Below are positions 7,860 through 17,014 of a stretch of DNA of 64,000 bases, in pieces. The stretch covers positions 186,001 through 250,000 of the forward strand of contig NZ_JACFSZ010000001.1 in NCBI RefSeq assembly GCF_014805525.1, given 5' to 3'. A program made the position numbers and the translations under genes. Positions within the stretch are counted from its first letter, which is position 1; each line of letters begins with the position of its first letter. Source of the DNA: Rhabdothermincola sediminis. Lineage in GTDB: Bacteria; Actinomycetota; Acidimicrobiia; Acidimicrobiales; Acidimicrobilacustridaceae. The notes under the pieces were generated by a model, which was not told the DNA's origin, did not search any database, and saw nothing but the letters and a program-made list of their open reading frames with translations.

Positions 7860-9382
7860 TGGCCACGAGCGCGGGGGGTCTGATGGTGTGTGGGACCAGC
7901 TCCGATGCCGGCAAGAGCACGCTGGTGGCGGGGTTGTGCCGGTGGCTCGCTCGCCGAGGCGTGACCGTCGCGCCGTTCAAGGCGCAGAACATGTCGCTCA
8001 GCTCGGCGGTGACCGTCGACGGAGGTGAGATCGGCCGGGCGCAGGCCCATCAGGCGTACGCGGCCGGTACCGATCCGGTGGTGGCGATGAACCCGGTGCT
8101 GCTCAAGCCCACCGGCGAGGCGAGCTGCCAGGTGGTGGTGATGGGTCGCCCGTGGGCGGTGCTGTCGGCTGCCGAGTACCACCGGCGCAAGCCCGAGCTG
8201 TTCGAGGTGGTTCTGGAGGCCCACCGCAGCCTGGCCGAGCGGTTCGAGGTCGTGCTGTGCGAGGGGGCGGGCAGCCCGGCGGAGATCAACCTCTTCGACC
8301 ACGACATCGTGAACCTGCGGCTGGCCGACGCGGTCGGGGTGCCGGCCATCATCGTGGGTGACATCAACCCCGGTGGGGTGTTCGCGTCGCTGCTCGGCAC
8401 CGTGGAGTGGCTTCCAGCACCGTGGCGGGCACTCGTGCGGGGATTCGTGATCAACAAGCTCCGGGGCGACCCCGCACTGTTGGCCGACGGGTGTGCGCAG
8501 CTCCAGGGCCGCACCGGGATCCCCACCATCGGGGTGCTGCCCTGGCTGGAGGCCGCCTGGGTCGACGGTGAGGACTCCATGGCGCTGGAGCGCCCACTCC
8601 CGGTGCCCCGCCCTGCGCTCGCCGACGAGCTCGACGTGGCCGCGGTGCGCCTGCCCCGGGTGGCGAACGCCACCGACCTGGACGCCCTGCGCCTGGAGGC
8701 CGGTGTCCGGCTGCGCTGGGTCCACGACGCAGCCGGGATGGGAGATCCGGATCTGGTGATCCTGCCCGGGTCGAAGGCCACGGTGGAGGACCTCGGCTGG
8801 CTGCACCGGCGGGGCCTCGTGGACGCGATCCGACGTGTCGACGCCACGGTGCTCGGGATCTGTGCCGGTTACCAGATGCTCGGCCACCGCATCGAGGACG
8901 CCGGCGGTGTCGAATCCCGAGCCGGCGAGGTGCAGGGTCTCGGTCTGCTGCCGGTGCAGACCCGTTTCCATCCCGACAAGGTCACCCGCAGGTGCCGGGG
9001 TCGGGTGGAGGGGTACGCCGGGGACGCGTCGCGCATCGAGGGGTACCAGATCCACCACGGCCGGGTGAGCCCCGAGGGCGGCGACCCGTTCGTGGTGCTC
9101 GACGCCGACGGCGTCGAGCACGTCGACGGTGTGCGTGTCGACGGCGTGTTCGGCACCACGGTGCACGGCCTGTTCGATGCCGACCCGTTCCGGCGGGCGT
9201 TCCTCGAGCGCACGGCTGCCCGTCGCGGGAAGCGGTGGGTGAGTGACGGGGTCGCCTTGGCGACTTCCCGCGATGCCCAGCTCGACACCCTGGTGGCCGC
9301 CCTCGAACGTCACCTCGATCTCACCGCCGTCGAACGCTTGGTCGAGCGCGGCAGCGCGATGGCTGGAGACTCGGCGCGATGA
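7859..9382 (+). CDS. cobQ: Cobyric acid synthase (glutamine-hydrolysing)
   Basis: A 507-residue amidotransferase that amidates four side chains of adenosylcobyrinate a,c-diamide. The N-terminal dethiobiotin-synthetase-like ATP domain starts with GTSSDAGKST and FKAQNMSLSS. The C-terminal class-I glutaminase (GATase_3) has ILPGSKATVEDL, the nucleophile Cys in LGICAGYQMLG near residue 336, GYQIHHGR and a VHGLF histidine. All catalytic elements are intact and the length is typical. It is translationally coupled to cbiO and to cobN (ATGA overlap). Confidence 0.95.
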   Translation: MATSAGGLMVCGTSSDAGKSTLVAGLCRWLARRGVTVAPFKAQNMSLSSAVTVDGGEIGRAQAHQAYAAGTDPVVAMNPVLLKPTGEASCQVVVMGRPWAVLSAAEYHRRKPELFEVVLEAHRSLAERFEVVLCEGAGSPAEINLFDHDIVNLRLADAVGVPAIIVGDINPGGVFASLLGTVEWLPAPWRALVRGFVINKLRGDPALLADGCAQLQGRTGIPTIGVLPWLEAAWVDGEDSMALERPLPVPRPALADELDVAAVRLPRVANATDLDALRLEAGVRLRWVHDAAGMGDPDLVILPGSKATVEDLGWLHRRGLVDAIRRVDATVLGICAGYQMLGHRIEDAGGVESRAGEVQGLGLLPVQTRFHPDKVTRRCRGRVEGYAGDASRIEGYQIHHGRVSPEGGDPFVVLDADGVEHVDGVRVDGVFGTTVHGLFDADPFRRAFLERTAARRGKRWVSDGVALATSRDAQLDTLVAALERHLDLTAVERLVERGSAMAGDSAR

Positions 9383-12300
9383 GCGAGCCGGGGGTGATCC
9401 TCTACGTGACCAACGTCGACACCGAGGTCCTCGCGTTGCGGATCGCCGTGGAGGGCCTGCCGGCGGGGTGTCCGCCGGTGCGGGCCCGCCAGACCTGGCG
9501 GTTCGACCCCGAACGCGATCTGGACGGTGCCCGTTGCGTGGTGGTGCGGCTCCTCGGCGGCCGCCGACTGTGGGAGGACGGCTTCAACACCATCGACGCC
9601 TGGTGTCGGGCCCGGGGTGTGCCGTTGCTGGCCTTCGGAGGCGAGGCAGTGCCCGACGCGCCCCTCGCCGCCCGCTCCACGGTGCCGGCCAGTGTGCACC
9701 GAGAGGGGTTCCGGTACCTCGTGCAGGGAGGTCCGGCGAACCTCGGTCGGTTCATGAGCTTCATCGCCAGCGCGGTGCTCGGTGAGGACCTGCCCGTGGA
9801 GCCCCCCGAGGACATTCCGACCTACGGCGTCTGGCGGCGCAGCGCCGGGTTCGACGACGGCCGACCTCGGGTGGGAGTGGTGTTCTACCGGGCGCACCTG
9901 GTGGCGGGGAACACCGGGTTCGTCGACGAGCTGGCGGATGCGCTCGAAGCCCGTGGGGTCGGTGTGGTCGTGGTGTGGTGCTACTCGTTGCGCGGCGAGG
10001 CGGGTGCGCCGGTGGTGGAGCTGCTGCGTGGCGAGCAGGTCGAGCTGCTGGTCACCACGGTGCTCGCCGCCGGTGGCGCCAACTCGGGGGCGGGCACGGT
10101 GGGAGCGCCGGGGGGTGCCGAGGGCGAGCCCTGGGACGTCGAGGCGATCGCCTCGCTCGACGTCCCGGTGCTCCATGCGGCCTCTGCGGGTCAGTCGTCC
10201 CAGCAGTGGGCGGTCGACCCGAACGGCCTGGGCCCCTACGACGCCGCGGCCGGCGTGGCCATCCCGGAGATGGACGGGCGGGTGATCGGACCGGTGTTCG
10301 CGTTCAACGAGGTCGTCGACGACGGCGACGACCTCGGCACCGAGGTTCGCGCCTACCGCTGCATCCCCGACCGGCTCGAGCGTCTGGCCGGGATCGCGGC
10401 CCGCCTCGTACGCCTCCGCCGCACCCCAGCCGGCCAGCGCCGGATCGCCCTGGTGCTCTCCGCCTACCCGACCCGCCACGGCCGCCTCGCCAACGCCGTC
10501 GGCCTGGACACCCCCCGTTCGGTGATGCGGATCCTCGACGCGCTCGCCACCGCCGGCTACCGGGTCGGCGAGATGCCGGAGGACGGGGATGCCCTGATGG
10601 CCGAGCTGGAGGCCGGCTTCGTCGACGACACCGGCACCGTGGGAGTGACCGACCCGGGCGGGGGGGTCGGCCGGCTCGACACGAGCGCGTACCGGTCGTG
10701 GTTCGAGACCCTCCCACCGCAGTCCCGGCGGGAGGTCGAACAACACTGGGGACCGGCGCCCGGCACCCACCGGGTGCACCAGGACGCCCTGGTCTTCAGC
10801 GGACTCGAGCTCGGCAACGTGCTCGTCGCCGTGCAACCCCCGCGCGGCTACGGCGACGACCCGGTCGCCATCTACCACGCGCCGAACCTGCCGCCGACCC
10901 ACCACTACCTCGGCTTCTACCGGTGGCTGGACGCGGTGTGGGGCGCGGACGCGGTGGTGCACGTCGGCAAGCACGGCACCCTCGAGTGGCTCCCCGGCAA
11001 GGCGCTGGCCCTGAGCGCGGCGTGCTTCCCCGACATCGCCATCGGCGAGTTGCCGCTCTTCTACCCGTTCCTGGTCAACGACCCGGGTGAGGGCAGCCAG
11101 GCGAAGCGTCGGGCCCACGCAGTGATCATCGACCACCTCTCGCCCCCGCTGACCCGGGCCGAGACCTACGGCGAGCTCGCCCGCCTCGAGCAGCTGCTCG
11201 ACGAACACAGCCAACTCCAGGTCCTGGACCCCTCCAAGCTGCCGGCGCTGCGGGAGCGCATCTGGGCCACGATCACCGAGGCCAGTCTCGACCGCGACCT
11301 CGGGATCGAGGAGCTGCCCGGTGCAGAGGCCTTCGACGACCTGCTCGTGGAGCTCGACGGGTACCTGTGCACGCTGAAGGACGCCCAGATCCGTGGCGGG
11401 CTGCACGTGTTCGGTGAGCCCCCGTGCGGCGACGCGCTGGTCGACATGGTGCTCGCCGCCACCCGACTCCCGCAGGGATCGGTGCCGTCCCTGCGAGCCA
11501 CGGTCGCGTCGGAGCTGGGCCTGCGCGCCGATGATCCGCGCCATGCCGATGCCGTGGAGGCGGAGTGCCGCCGTCGGGTGCAAGCCGCCGCTGAACGAGG
11601 TTGGCGACCGGTCGTCGGCGACGGGCCGACCGTGCAGTGGGTGTGTGAGTGGCTGGTGCCGATGCTGCAGCGCACGGGCGACGAGCTCGCCAACCTCCTG
11701 CGGGGCCTCGACGGCCGCTTCGTTCCCGCCGGGCCGGCAGGCACCCTCAGCCGGGGCGGGGCGCACGTGCTGCCGACGGGCCGGAACTTCTACTCGCTCG
11801 ACCCGCAGGCGCTCCCGACGCGTCTCGCATGGGAGACGGGCGTGCGCCTGGCCGATGCGCTGCTGGCGCGCCACCTCGGCGAGCACGGCTCCTACCCCCG
11901 CAGCGTCGGTCTGGTGGTGTGGGGGACCGCGGCGATGCGCACCCAGGGCGACGACATCGCCGAGGCGCTCGCGCTGCTCGGGGTGCGGCCGGTCTGGGAC
12001 CAACAGACCCGTCGGGTGGTGGGCCTGGAGCCGATCCCGCTGGCGGAGCTGGGCCGACCTCGCATCGACGTGACGTTGCGAATCAGCGGGTTCTTCCGTG
12101 ACGCCTTCCCGAACCTCGTGCGGCTCGTGGACGACGCGGCACGGCTGGTGGCGTCGCTGGAGGGCGAGCCGCCGGAGCAGAACGCGCTGCGGTTCGCACC
12201 CGGCGACCCGCGGGTGTTCGGGCCGGCACCGGGGGCCTACGGCGCCGGGATCATCGAGGCCCTGCAGTCCGGCCGGTGGGCCGACGAGGACGATCTGGCG

Positions 12301-12924
12301 GCGATCTACGCCGCGTGGTCGGGCTGGAGTTACGGCCGGCACGGCTATGGCGTGGCCGACGAGGCCGCGATGCGCCGACGCTTCGCCCTGATCGACGTGG
12401 CGGTGAAGAACCAGGACGACCGGGAGCACGACATCTTCGACTCGGAGGACTACCTGGCCGACCACGGGGGCATGGTGGCGCTGGTCCGTGCTCTCACGGG
12501 ATGCACGCCCGCCGCGGTGGTGGGGGACTCGTCCGATCCCGCCCGGCCCGTGGTGCGCTCGCTGGCCGAGGAAGCGGCCCGGGTCTTGCGCAGCCGGGCA
12601 CTCAATCCTCGCTGGATCGCAGCCATGGGCACCCACGGCTATCGAGGTGCCGCCGAGCTGGCGGCGACCGTCGACTGCCTCGTCGGCTACGACGCCACCA
12701 CCGGGGTGGTCGACGACTGGATGTACGAGCGGATCACCACGGCGTACGTGTCGGACCCCGAGGTTCGGGACTTCTTCCGTCGCTCGAACCCCGCCGCGCT
12801 GTGTGAACTGGCCGAGCGGCTCCTGGACGCGGCCCGGCGAGGGATGTGGCAGGCCTCCGAGGAGGCGCTCGCCGTGCTCGCAGACGCGGTGGTGGAAGCG
12901 GAAGGCTGGGAGGAACTGCGGTGA
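9379..12924 (+). CDS. cobN: Cobaltochelatase, CobN subunit
   Basis: A 1181-residue large subunit of the ATP-dependent chelatase that inserts Co2+ into hydrogenobyrinate a,c-diamide in the late-insertion (aerobic-type) pathway. Visible family stretches are VHVGKHGTLEWLPGKALALS (about 531-550), LPLFYPFLVNDPGEGSQAKR, the GGLHVFGEPP region, RRVVGLEPIPLAELGRPRID, and KNQDDREHDIFDSEDYLADH near the C-terminus. Length is slightly short of the usual 1200-1280. The neighbouring chlI-chlD fusion supplies the AAA+/MIDAS motor. The ATG overlaps the cobQ stop as ATGA and the stop overlaps the next GTG. Confidence 0.95.
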   Translation: MSEPGVILYVTNVDTEVLALRIAVEGLPAGCPPVRARQTWRFDPERDLDGARCVVVRLLGGRRLWEDGFNTIDAWCRARGVPLLAFGGEAVPDAPLAARSTVPASVHREGFRYLVQGGPANLGRFMSFIASAVLGEDLPVEPPEDIPTYGVWRRSAGFDDGRPRVGVVFYRAHLVAGNTGFVDELADALEARGVGVVVVWCYSLRGEAGAPVVELLRGEQVELLVTTVLAAGGANSGAGTVGAPGGAEGEPWDVEAIASLDVPVLHAASAGQSSQQWAVDPNGLGPYDAAAGVAIPEMDGRVIGPVFAFNEVVDDGDDLGTEVRAYRCIPDRLERLAGIAARLVRLRRTPAGQRRIALVLSAYPTRHGRLANAVGLDTPRSVMRILDALATAGYRVGEMPEDGDALMAELEAGFVDDTGTVGVTDPGGGVGRLDTSAYRSWFETLPPQSRREVEQHWGPAPGTHRVHQDALVFSGLELGNVLVAVQPPRGYGDDPVAIYHAPNLPPTHHYLGFYRWLDAVWGADAVVHVGKHGTLEWLPGKALALSAACFPDIAIGELPLFYPFLVNDPGEGSQAKRRAHAVIIDHLSPPLTRAETYGELARLEQLLDEHSQLQVLDPSKLPALRERIWATITEASLDRDLGIEELPGAEAFDDLLVELDGYLCTLKDAQIRGGLHVFGEPPCGDALVDMVLAATRLPQGSVPSLRATVASELGLRADDPRHADAVEAECRRRVQAAAERGWRPVVGDGPTVQWVCEWLVPMLQRTGDELANLLRGLDGRFVPAGPAGTLSRGGAHVLPTGRNFYSLDPQALPTRLAWETGVRLADALLARHLGEHGSYPRSVGLVVWGTAAMRTQGDDIAEALALLGVRPVWDQQTRRVVGLEPIPLAELGRPRIDVTLRISGFFRDAFPNLVRLVDDAARLVASLEGEPPEQNALRFAPGDPRVFGPAPGAYGAGIIEALQSGRWADEDDLAAIYAAWSGWSYGRHGYGVADEAAMRRRFALIDVAVKNQDDREHDIFDSEDYLADHGGMVALVRALTGCTPAAVVGDSSDPARPVVRSLAEEAARVLRSRALNPRWIAAMGTHGYRGAAELAATVDCLVGYDATTGVVDDWMYERITTAYVSDPEVRDFFRRSNPAALCELAERLLDAARRGMWQASEEALAVLADAVVEAEGWEELR

Positions 12925-14858
12925 GGGCGATGCTGCCGTTCCCCGCGGTGGTCGGCCAGGACCAGGCCAAGCTCGCGCTGGTGCTCGCCGCGGTGGAGCC
13001 GCGACTCGGTGGGGTGCTGCTGCGCGGCGACAAGGGCTCGGCGAAGACCACCCTGGCGCGGGGCCTGGCGTCCTTGCTCCCCGGCGATGCGCCATTCGTC
13101 GAGCTGCCGCTCGGGGCCGGTGAGGACCGGACGCTGGGCTCCCTCGACCTGCAGTCGCTGCTGCGGGACGGCACCCCATCGTTCCGCCCGGGTCTGCTGG
13201 CTGCGGCCGATGGCGGGGTGCTCTACGTCGACGAGATCAACCTCCTCGCCGATCACCTGGTCGACGCCCTCCTGGACGTGGCGGTCTCCGGGGTGAACCG
13301 GGTCGAGCGGGACGGTCTGTCCCACGTCCATCCCGCCCGCTTCGTGCTGGTGGCGTCCATGAACCCGGAGGAGGGGGAGCTGCGACCGCAGCTGCTCGAC
13401 CGGTTCGGCCTGTCGGTGGAGGTCCGCGCACCGACCGAGATCGATCAGCGCGTGGAAGCGGTCCGCCGACAACTGGCGATCGAGCGGGGCGAGGGACCGG
13501 CGCCGGACGGCGAGGTGGAGGCGCTCCGCATCAGGGTCGATGCAGCCCGTCGGCGTGCGGTGAGCGTCGACGACGACGTGCTCTGGATGGCCAGCGCGGT
13601 GGTGCTCCAGCTCGGCGGCGAGGGTCTGCGCGGGGACCTGATGCTGGTGCGGGCGGCGAGCGCGCTGGCGGCGTGGGAGGGTCGCTCGGCGGTGACGATG
13701 GAAGATCTGCGTCGGGTGGCGCCGATGGTCCTGGCGCACCGGCGGCGACGGCGCCCGCTCGAACAGCCCGGCATCGACCAGGCGGAGCTCGATGCGGCCT
13801 TCGACCGCAGTGCGCACAACGGGAAGGACTCAGGTGCGGCCGAAGGTGCCGATGGCTCGGGCAGCGCGCAGGGCGGTGCCGATGCGAGGTCGCCGGCGCC
13901 GTCGGAGCCCGCAGGTTTCGATCACGCAGCTCCCTATGGCGCGGCGCCGGTGAGGGATCCCGAGGATCGGGAGCCGATGTGTGAGGCTTCACTGCTGCGA
14001 TTGCCGATCGCAGCGGGTCACCGTGCCACTCCCACAGGCTCGGCGGCCGACGGGCGGGCGGTCATCGCTGACGGGTCCCGCGGGCGGGCTGTGCGGCGCG
14101 CCGACTTCGACGCCGAGCTGGGCGTCGACCCACTCGGGTCCGCAGTGGCGCTGGTGGCGCGTCGAGCAGCGAGCGGGTCACCGGGGGCGCCGGCCGAGCC
14201 GGGGGATCTGCGCTCGATGCTGTGGGAGCAGCTACAGGGCGCGCTGGTGGTGTTCGTGGTGGACGCTTCGGGCTCGATGGGCGCGGCAGGCCGGATCGAG
14301 TTGGCCCGGTCGGCGGTCCTCGGGTTGCTCACCGATGCGTACCGGCGTCGTTGCCGGGTTGCGCTGGTGACCTTCGGCGGGGATGGCGCGACGACGATCC
14401 TGAGGCCGACCTCGTCGGTGGAGGTTGCCCGGGCTCGGCTGGCCGAGTTGCGTCCGGGGGGCGGGTCACCGATCGCCGAGGGCTTGCGGGAGGCTTCGAT
14501 GGTGATCTCCAGGGCTGCTCCGCGCGGCCCGGTGACCGTGGTGCTGGTCACCGACGGTCGGGCGACCGCAGCGGGAACCAGCCCGGCGGCCGCCTCGTCG
14601 GATGCTACGGAGGCGGCGAGGGACCTGGCCCGGGCGGGGGTGACCGTGGTGGTGGTGGACAGTGAGCGGGGTCGGACCCGCCTGGGTCGGGCCCGCGAGC
14701 TGGCCGAGCGCGCGGGGGCGGTGCTCGTGCCCTTCGAAGAACTCGAACGACTCGCTGGCGGTGACGGCAGGGGGCTCGACGCATCCGGTCGGGCTGCGGA
14801 CGGTCACGGCCAGACCCGGTCCACCGGCGAACCGTTTCCCCGGCAAACAGTGAGGTGA
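12921..14858 (+). CDS. ChlI-ChlD fusion, AAA+/VWA motor of cobaltochelatase
   Basis: A 645-residue protein. Residues ~1-300 form an AAA+ ATPase like ChlI/BchI: FPAVVGQDQAKLAL, Walker A LLRGDKGSAKTT, Walker B LYVDEINLL, ASMNPEEGELRPQLLDRFGL. A ~100-residue acidic/Ala/Pro-rich linker (from about 300) follows. A C-terminal VWA domain (~430-625) then has the MIDAS motif VVDASGSMG near residue 447, plus the GGGSPIAEGL and VTDGRAT strands. With CobN upstream, this is expected to drive cobalt insertion in place of the CobS/CobT motor of Pseudomonas. GTG 12921 has GGAGG 8 bases upstream; ATG 12930 is an alternative. It overlaps both neighbours. Confidence 0.9.
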   Translation: MRAMLPFPAVVGQDQAKLALVLAAVEPRLGGVLLRGDKGSAKTTLARGLASLLPGDAPFVELPLGAGEDRTLGSLDLQSLLRDGTPSFRPGLLAAADGGVLYVDEINLLADHLVDALLDVAVSGVNRVERDGLSHVHPARFVLVASMNPEEGELRPQLLDRFGLSVEVRAPTEIDQRVEAVRRQLAIERGEGPAPDGEVEALRIRVDAARRRAVSVDDDVLWMASAVVLQLGGEGLRGDLMLVRAASALAAWEGRSAVTMEDLRRVAPMVLAHRRRRRPLEQPGIDQAELDAAFDRSAHNGKDSGAAEGADGSGSAQGGADARSPAPSEPAGFDHAAPYGAAPVRDPEDREPMCEASLLRLPIAAGHRATPTGSAADGRAVIADGSRGRAVRRADFDAELGVDPLGSAVALVARRAASGSPGAPAEPGDLRSMLWEQLQGALVVFVVDASGSMGAAGRIELARSAVLGLLTDAYRRRCRVALVTFGGDGATTILRPTSSVEVARARLAELRPGGGSPIAEGLREASMVISRAAPRGPVTVVLVTDGRATAAGTSPAAASSDATEAARDLARAGVTVVVVDSERGRTRLGRARELAERAGAVLVPFEELERLAGGDGRGLDASGRAADGHGQTRSTGEPFPRQTVR

Positions 14859-15439
14859 TGATGCCCGAGCGCGATCCCGACGACATCCCGACCGATGACC
14901 CGCGACCCGACGGCCTGCGTCGGGCGTCGTCGCTGGTGGTGGTCTTCACCGGTCCGGGGAAGGGGAAGACCTCCGCGGCGATGGGCACCGTGTTGCGGTC
15001 GGTGGCCCGCGACTGGCGGGTGGCGGTGGTGCAGTTCCTGAAGTCGGGGCGGTGGCGCACCGGCGAGGAGAAGGTGTGCCGCCGGCTCGGTGTGGACTGG
15101 TGGGCCCACGGGGAGGGGTTCACCTGGGAGTCCGAGGACCTCGACCTCGACCGGGCGGTGGCCGCCGCGGCGTGGGAACGGGCCCGGGAGCTCATCGTCG
15201 GGAGTGAACACCGCCTGGTGGTGCTCGACGAGGTCACCTACCCGCTGAACTGGGGCTGGATCGACGCGTCGGACGTCATCGCGACGATCCGTGACCGCCC
15301 GGGCCAGGTGAGCGTCGTGGCCACGGGGCGCAACGCCCCACCGGGGCTGGTCGAAGTGGCCGACACGGTGTCGGAGATTGCCGACGTGAAACACGCCTAC
15401 CGAGCCGGTATCCGCGCCAAACGCGGGATTGACTTCTGA
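14858..15439 (+). CDS. cobO: Cob(I)yrinic acid a,c-diamide adenosyltransferase (CobA/CobO/BtuR type)
   Basis: A ~193-residue ATP:corrinoid adenosyltransferase that forms the Co-C bond of adenosylcobalamin. The P-loop FTGPGKGKTSAAMGT is near residues 30-44. VVQFLKSGRW, VVLDEVTYPLNWGW, VVATGRNAPPGLVEVADTVSEI and the C-terminal KHAYRAGIRAKRGIDF are hallmark CobO stretches. The start region reads GTG-ATG-ATG (14855/14858/14861). ATG 14858 was chosen because it overlaps the previous stop (TGATG) and keeps a GAGG a few bases upstream. It is the last gene of the riboswitch operon. Confidence 0.93.
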   Translation: MMPERDPDDIPTDDPRPDGLRRASSLVVVFTGPGKGKTSAAMGTVLRSVARDWRVAVVQFLKSGRWRTGEEKVCRRLGVDWWAHGEGFTWESEDLDLDRAVAAAAWERARELIVGSEHRLVVLDEVTYPLNWGWIDASDVIATIRDRPGQVSVVATGRNAPPGLVEVADTVSEIADVKHAYRAGIRAKRGIDF

Positions 15440-15578
15440 CTCAGAAGCTGGACTCAGCATGGACACGGGATCGGCGAGGCACGAGCCACCGGTGCGATCA
15501 CCCGCCCCGCTTGACAAGCCTCGAGGCGGCTCCTGACCTCGGTCCCTTACCGTCCGCCGGCGTGACCTGATGGACCGG

Positions 15579-15631
15579 CCGAACTGTTCATCGCTGCGCG
15601 TAACCGAGCCGCGCAGAGATGAACCGTTCGG
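15579..15631. repeat. 22-bp imperfect inverted repeat (hairpin) after the cob operon
   Basis: The arms are 15579-15600 and 15610-15631, pairing at 20 of 22 positions around a 9-base loop (TAACCGAGC). The arms contain GTTCATC...GATGAAC. It sits 140 bases past the cobO stop in a 294-base gene-free stretch (15440-15733). No T-run follows on either strand, so a simple intrinsic terminator is unlikely. It could still act as a 3'-end structure or a protein-binding palindrome. The rest of the stretch holds only a -10-like TAGCGT at 15689-15694 for the next gene. Confidence 0.75.
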
Positions 15632-15733
15632 AAAGAAGAACGGGAGGGGGGCGACGACTCGGCGGCCAGTCGGCAGCTCGAGCTCCGCTAGCGTGAGCCA
15701 CTGGTGCGGGCCACCCCTGCGCCGGAGGACCAC

Positions 15734-17014
15734 ATGACCGATCTCGCCATCCGTGAGCCGTCTGCTGGGCAGCCGAGCGTCATCGCGCCGGCGAGGCCCG
15801 GTACCCGGGTGCGCTGGTGGGTTCCGGTCCTCGCGTTCGTCGCCATCGGTGCGGTGCTGTGGTGCGTGGCCGCGCTGGCGGCGACGCACCTCCCTCGTGA
15901 CGCCTACTTCCCCCGACCCGAGCACGTGGCCGGTGGCAGCTGGTTCGAGGGCTGGCAGCGGTGGGACGCGTATTGGTACCGGGCCATCGTGCGCGACGGC
16001 TACGAGTACGACCCGGGCGTGCAGTCGTCCGTGGCGTTCTTCCCCGGCTATCCGATCGTGGTGTGGCTGGCCTCGGGCCTGTTCCCCAGCATCTTCGTCA
16101 CCGGCACGGTGGTTACGGTGCTGAGCGGCCTAGTGGCTGCGGTCACGTTCTACCGGTGGTGCGCGCTGCGCCTGTCGCCTGCCGCGGCGGGCACGGCGCT
16201 GCTGGCGCTGCTCCTGTACCCCTACGCCTGGTACCTCTACGGGCCGATCTACGCCGACGCGCTCTGCCTCGCAGCCGCGCTGGTCGCGTTCTACGCGGTC
16301 GAGCGCGACCAGCTGTGGGTCGCGGGTCTGGCGGGCTTCGTGGCCTCTGCCTCGCGGCTGGTGGGACTAATGGTCGCGGTGGCGCTGGTCCTGCGGGTGA
16401 TCGAGCGGCGCAACGCGGCGATCCACGCCCATATGCTGCCGGCGACCGATCCCGACGGCCGCTGCCGGGTCGGGTGGCGTACTGAGCTTCAGCGCCGCCT
16501 CTCACCCCGGGGGTTCACTCATCACGATGCACCGGTCCTGCTCGCGTTCGGTGGCTTCGCCAGTTGGTGCACGTACTTGTGGATCCGCTTCGGTGACCCG
16601 TTCCTGTTCTCCACCGTGCAGTCCGCGCCCGGCTGGGACCAATCGACCGGACCGGCGACGTGGGTCAAGGCCCGTCTGATCGGGGAGGTCTTCCGGGATC
16701 CGAACTGGCACACCGCCGAGAAGCTCCTGCAAGCGGCCTTCGCCATCGGGGTGCTGCTGGCGGTGCCACGGGTGGCCCGGCGGCTCGGCTGGGCGTACGC
16801 CGCGCTCGCGCTCGGGGCGGTGCTGCTGCCGCTCGTGGGCACGAAGGATTTCATGGGCACCGGCCGCTACCTGCTGGCCGCGTTCCCCGTGTTCGCGGTG
16901 GTGGGCGAGTTGCTGAGCGAGCGGCCTCGCCTGCGGCTCGGGGTCCTCACCGGCTCGGGTCTGGTGCTCGTGGTGTTCACCACGCTCTTCGCCAGGGGGT
17001 CGTACCTGTCATGA
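15734..17014 (+). CDS. PIG-V-like membrane mannosyltransferase family protein (GT-C fold)
   Basis: A 426-residue multi-pass membrane protein. The lumenal/extracellular loop after TM1 has WQRWDAYWYRAIVRDGYEYD and VAFFPGYP, the hallmark of the PIG-V/GPI-mannosyltransferase-2-like family of polyprenyl-phosphate-sugar-dependent glycosyltransferases. Later segments include LYGPIYADALCLAAALVAFYAVER and a C-terminal TKDFMGTGRYLLAAFPVF. About nine or ten hydrophobic segments can be counted. ATG 15734 follows GGAGG; a -10-like TAGCGT is at 15689-15694. The acceptor and sugar donor are not determinable here. The stop overlaps the SDR start (ATGA), suggesting a shared transcript. Confidence 0.75.
   Translation: MTDLAIREPSAGQPSVIAPARPGTRVRWWVPVLAFVAIGAVLWCVAALAATHLPRDAYFPRPEHVAGGSWFEGWQRWDAYWYRAIVRDGYEYDPGVQSSVAFFPGYPIVVWLASGLFPSIFVTGTVVTVLSGLVAAVTFYRWCALRLSPAAAGTALLALLLYPYAWYLYGPIYADALCLAAALVAFYAVERDQLWVAGLAGFVASASRLVGLMVAVALVLRVIERRNAAIHAHMLPATDPDGRCRVGWRTELQRRLSPRGFTHHDAPVLLAFGGFASWCTYLWIRFGDPFLFSTVQSAPGWDQSTGPATWVKARLIGEVFRDPNWHTAEKLLQAAFAIGVLLAVPRVARRLGWAYAALALGAVLLPLVGTKDFMGTGRYLLAAFPVFAVVGELLSERPRLRLGVLTGSGLVLVVFTTLFARGSYLS

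Noticed and set aside
9310-13179. A very long open frame on the minus strand opposite cobN and the chelatase motor gene
   Set aside because: It is antisense to well-recognised enzymes, Arg/His/Pro-rich and without any domain; a by-product of high GC and codon bias.
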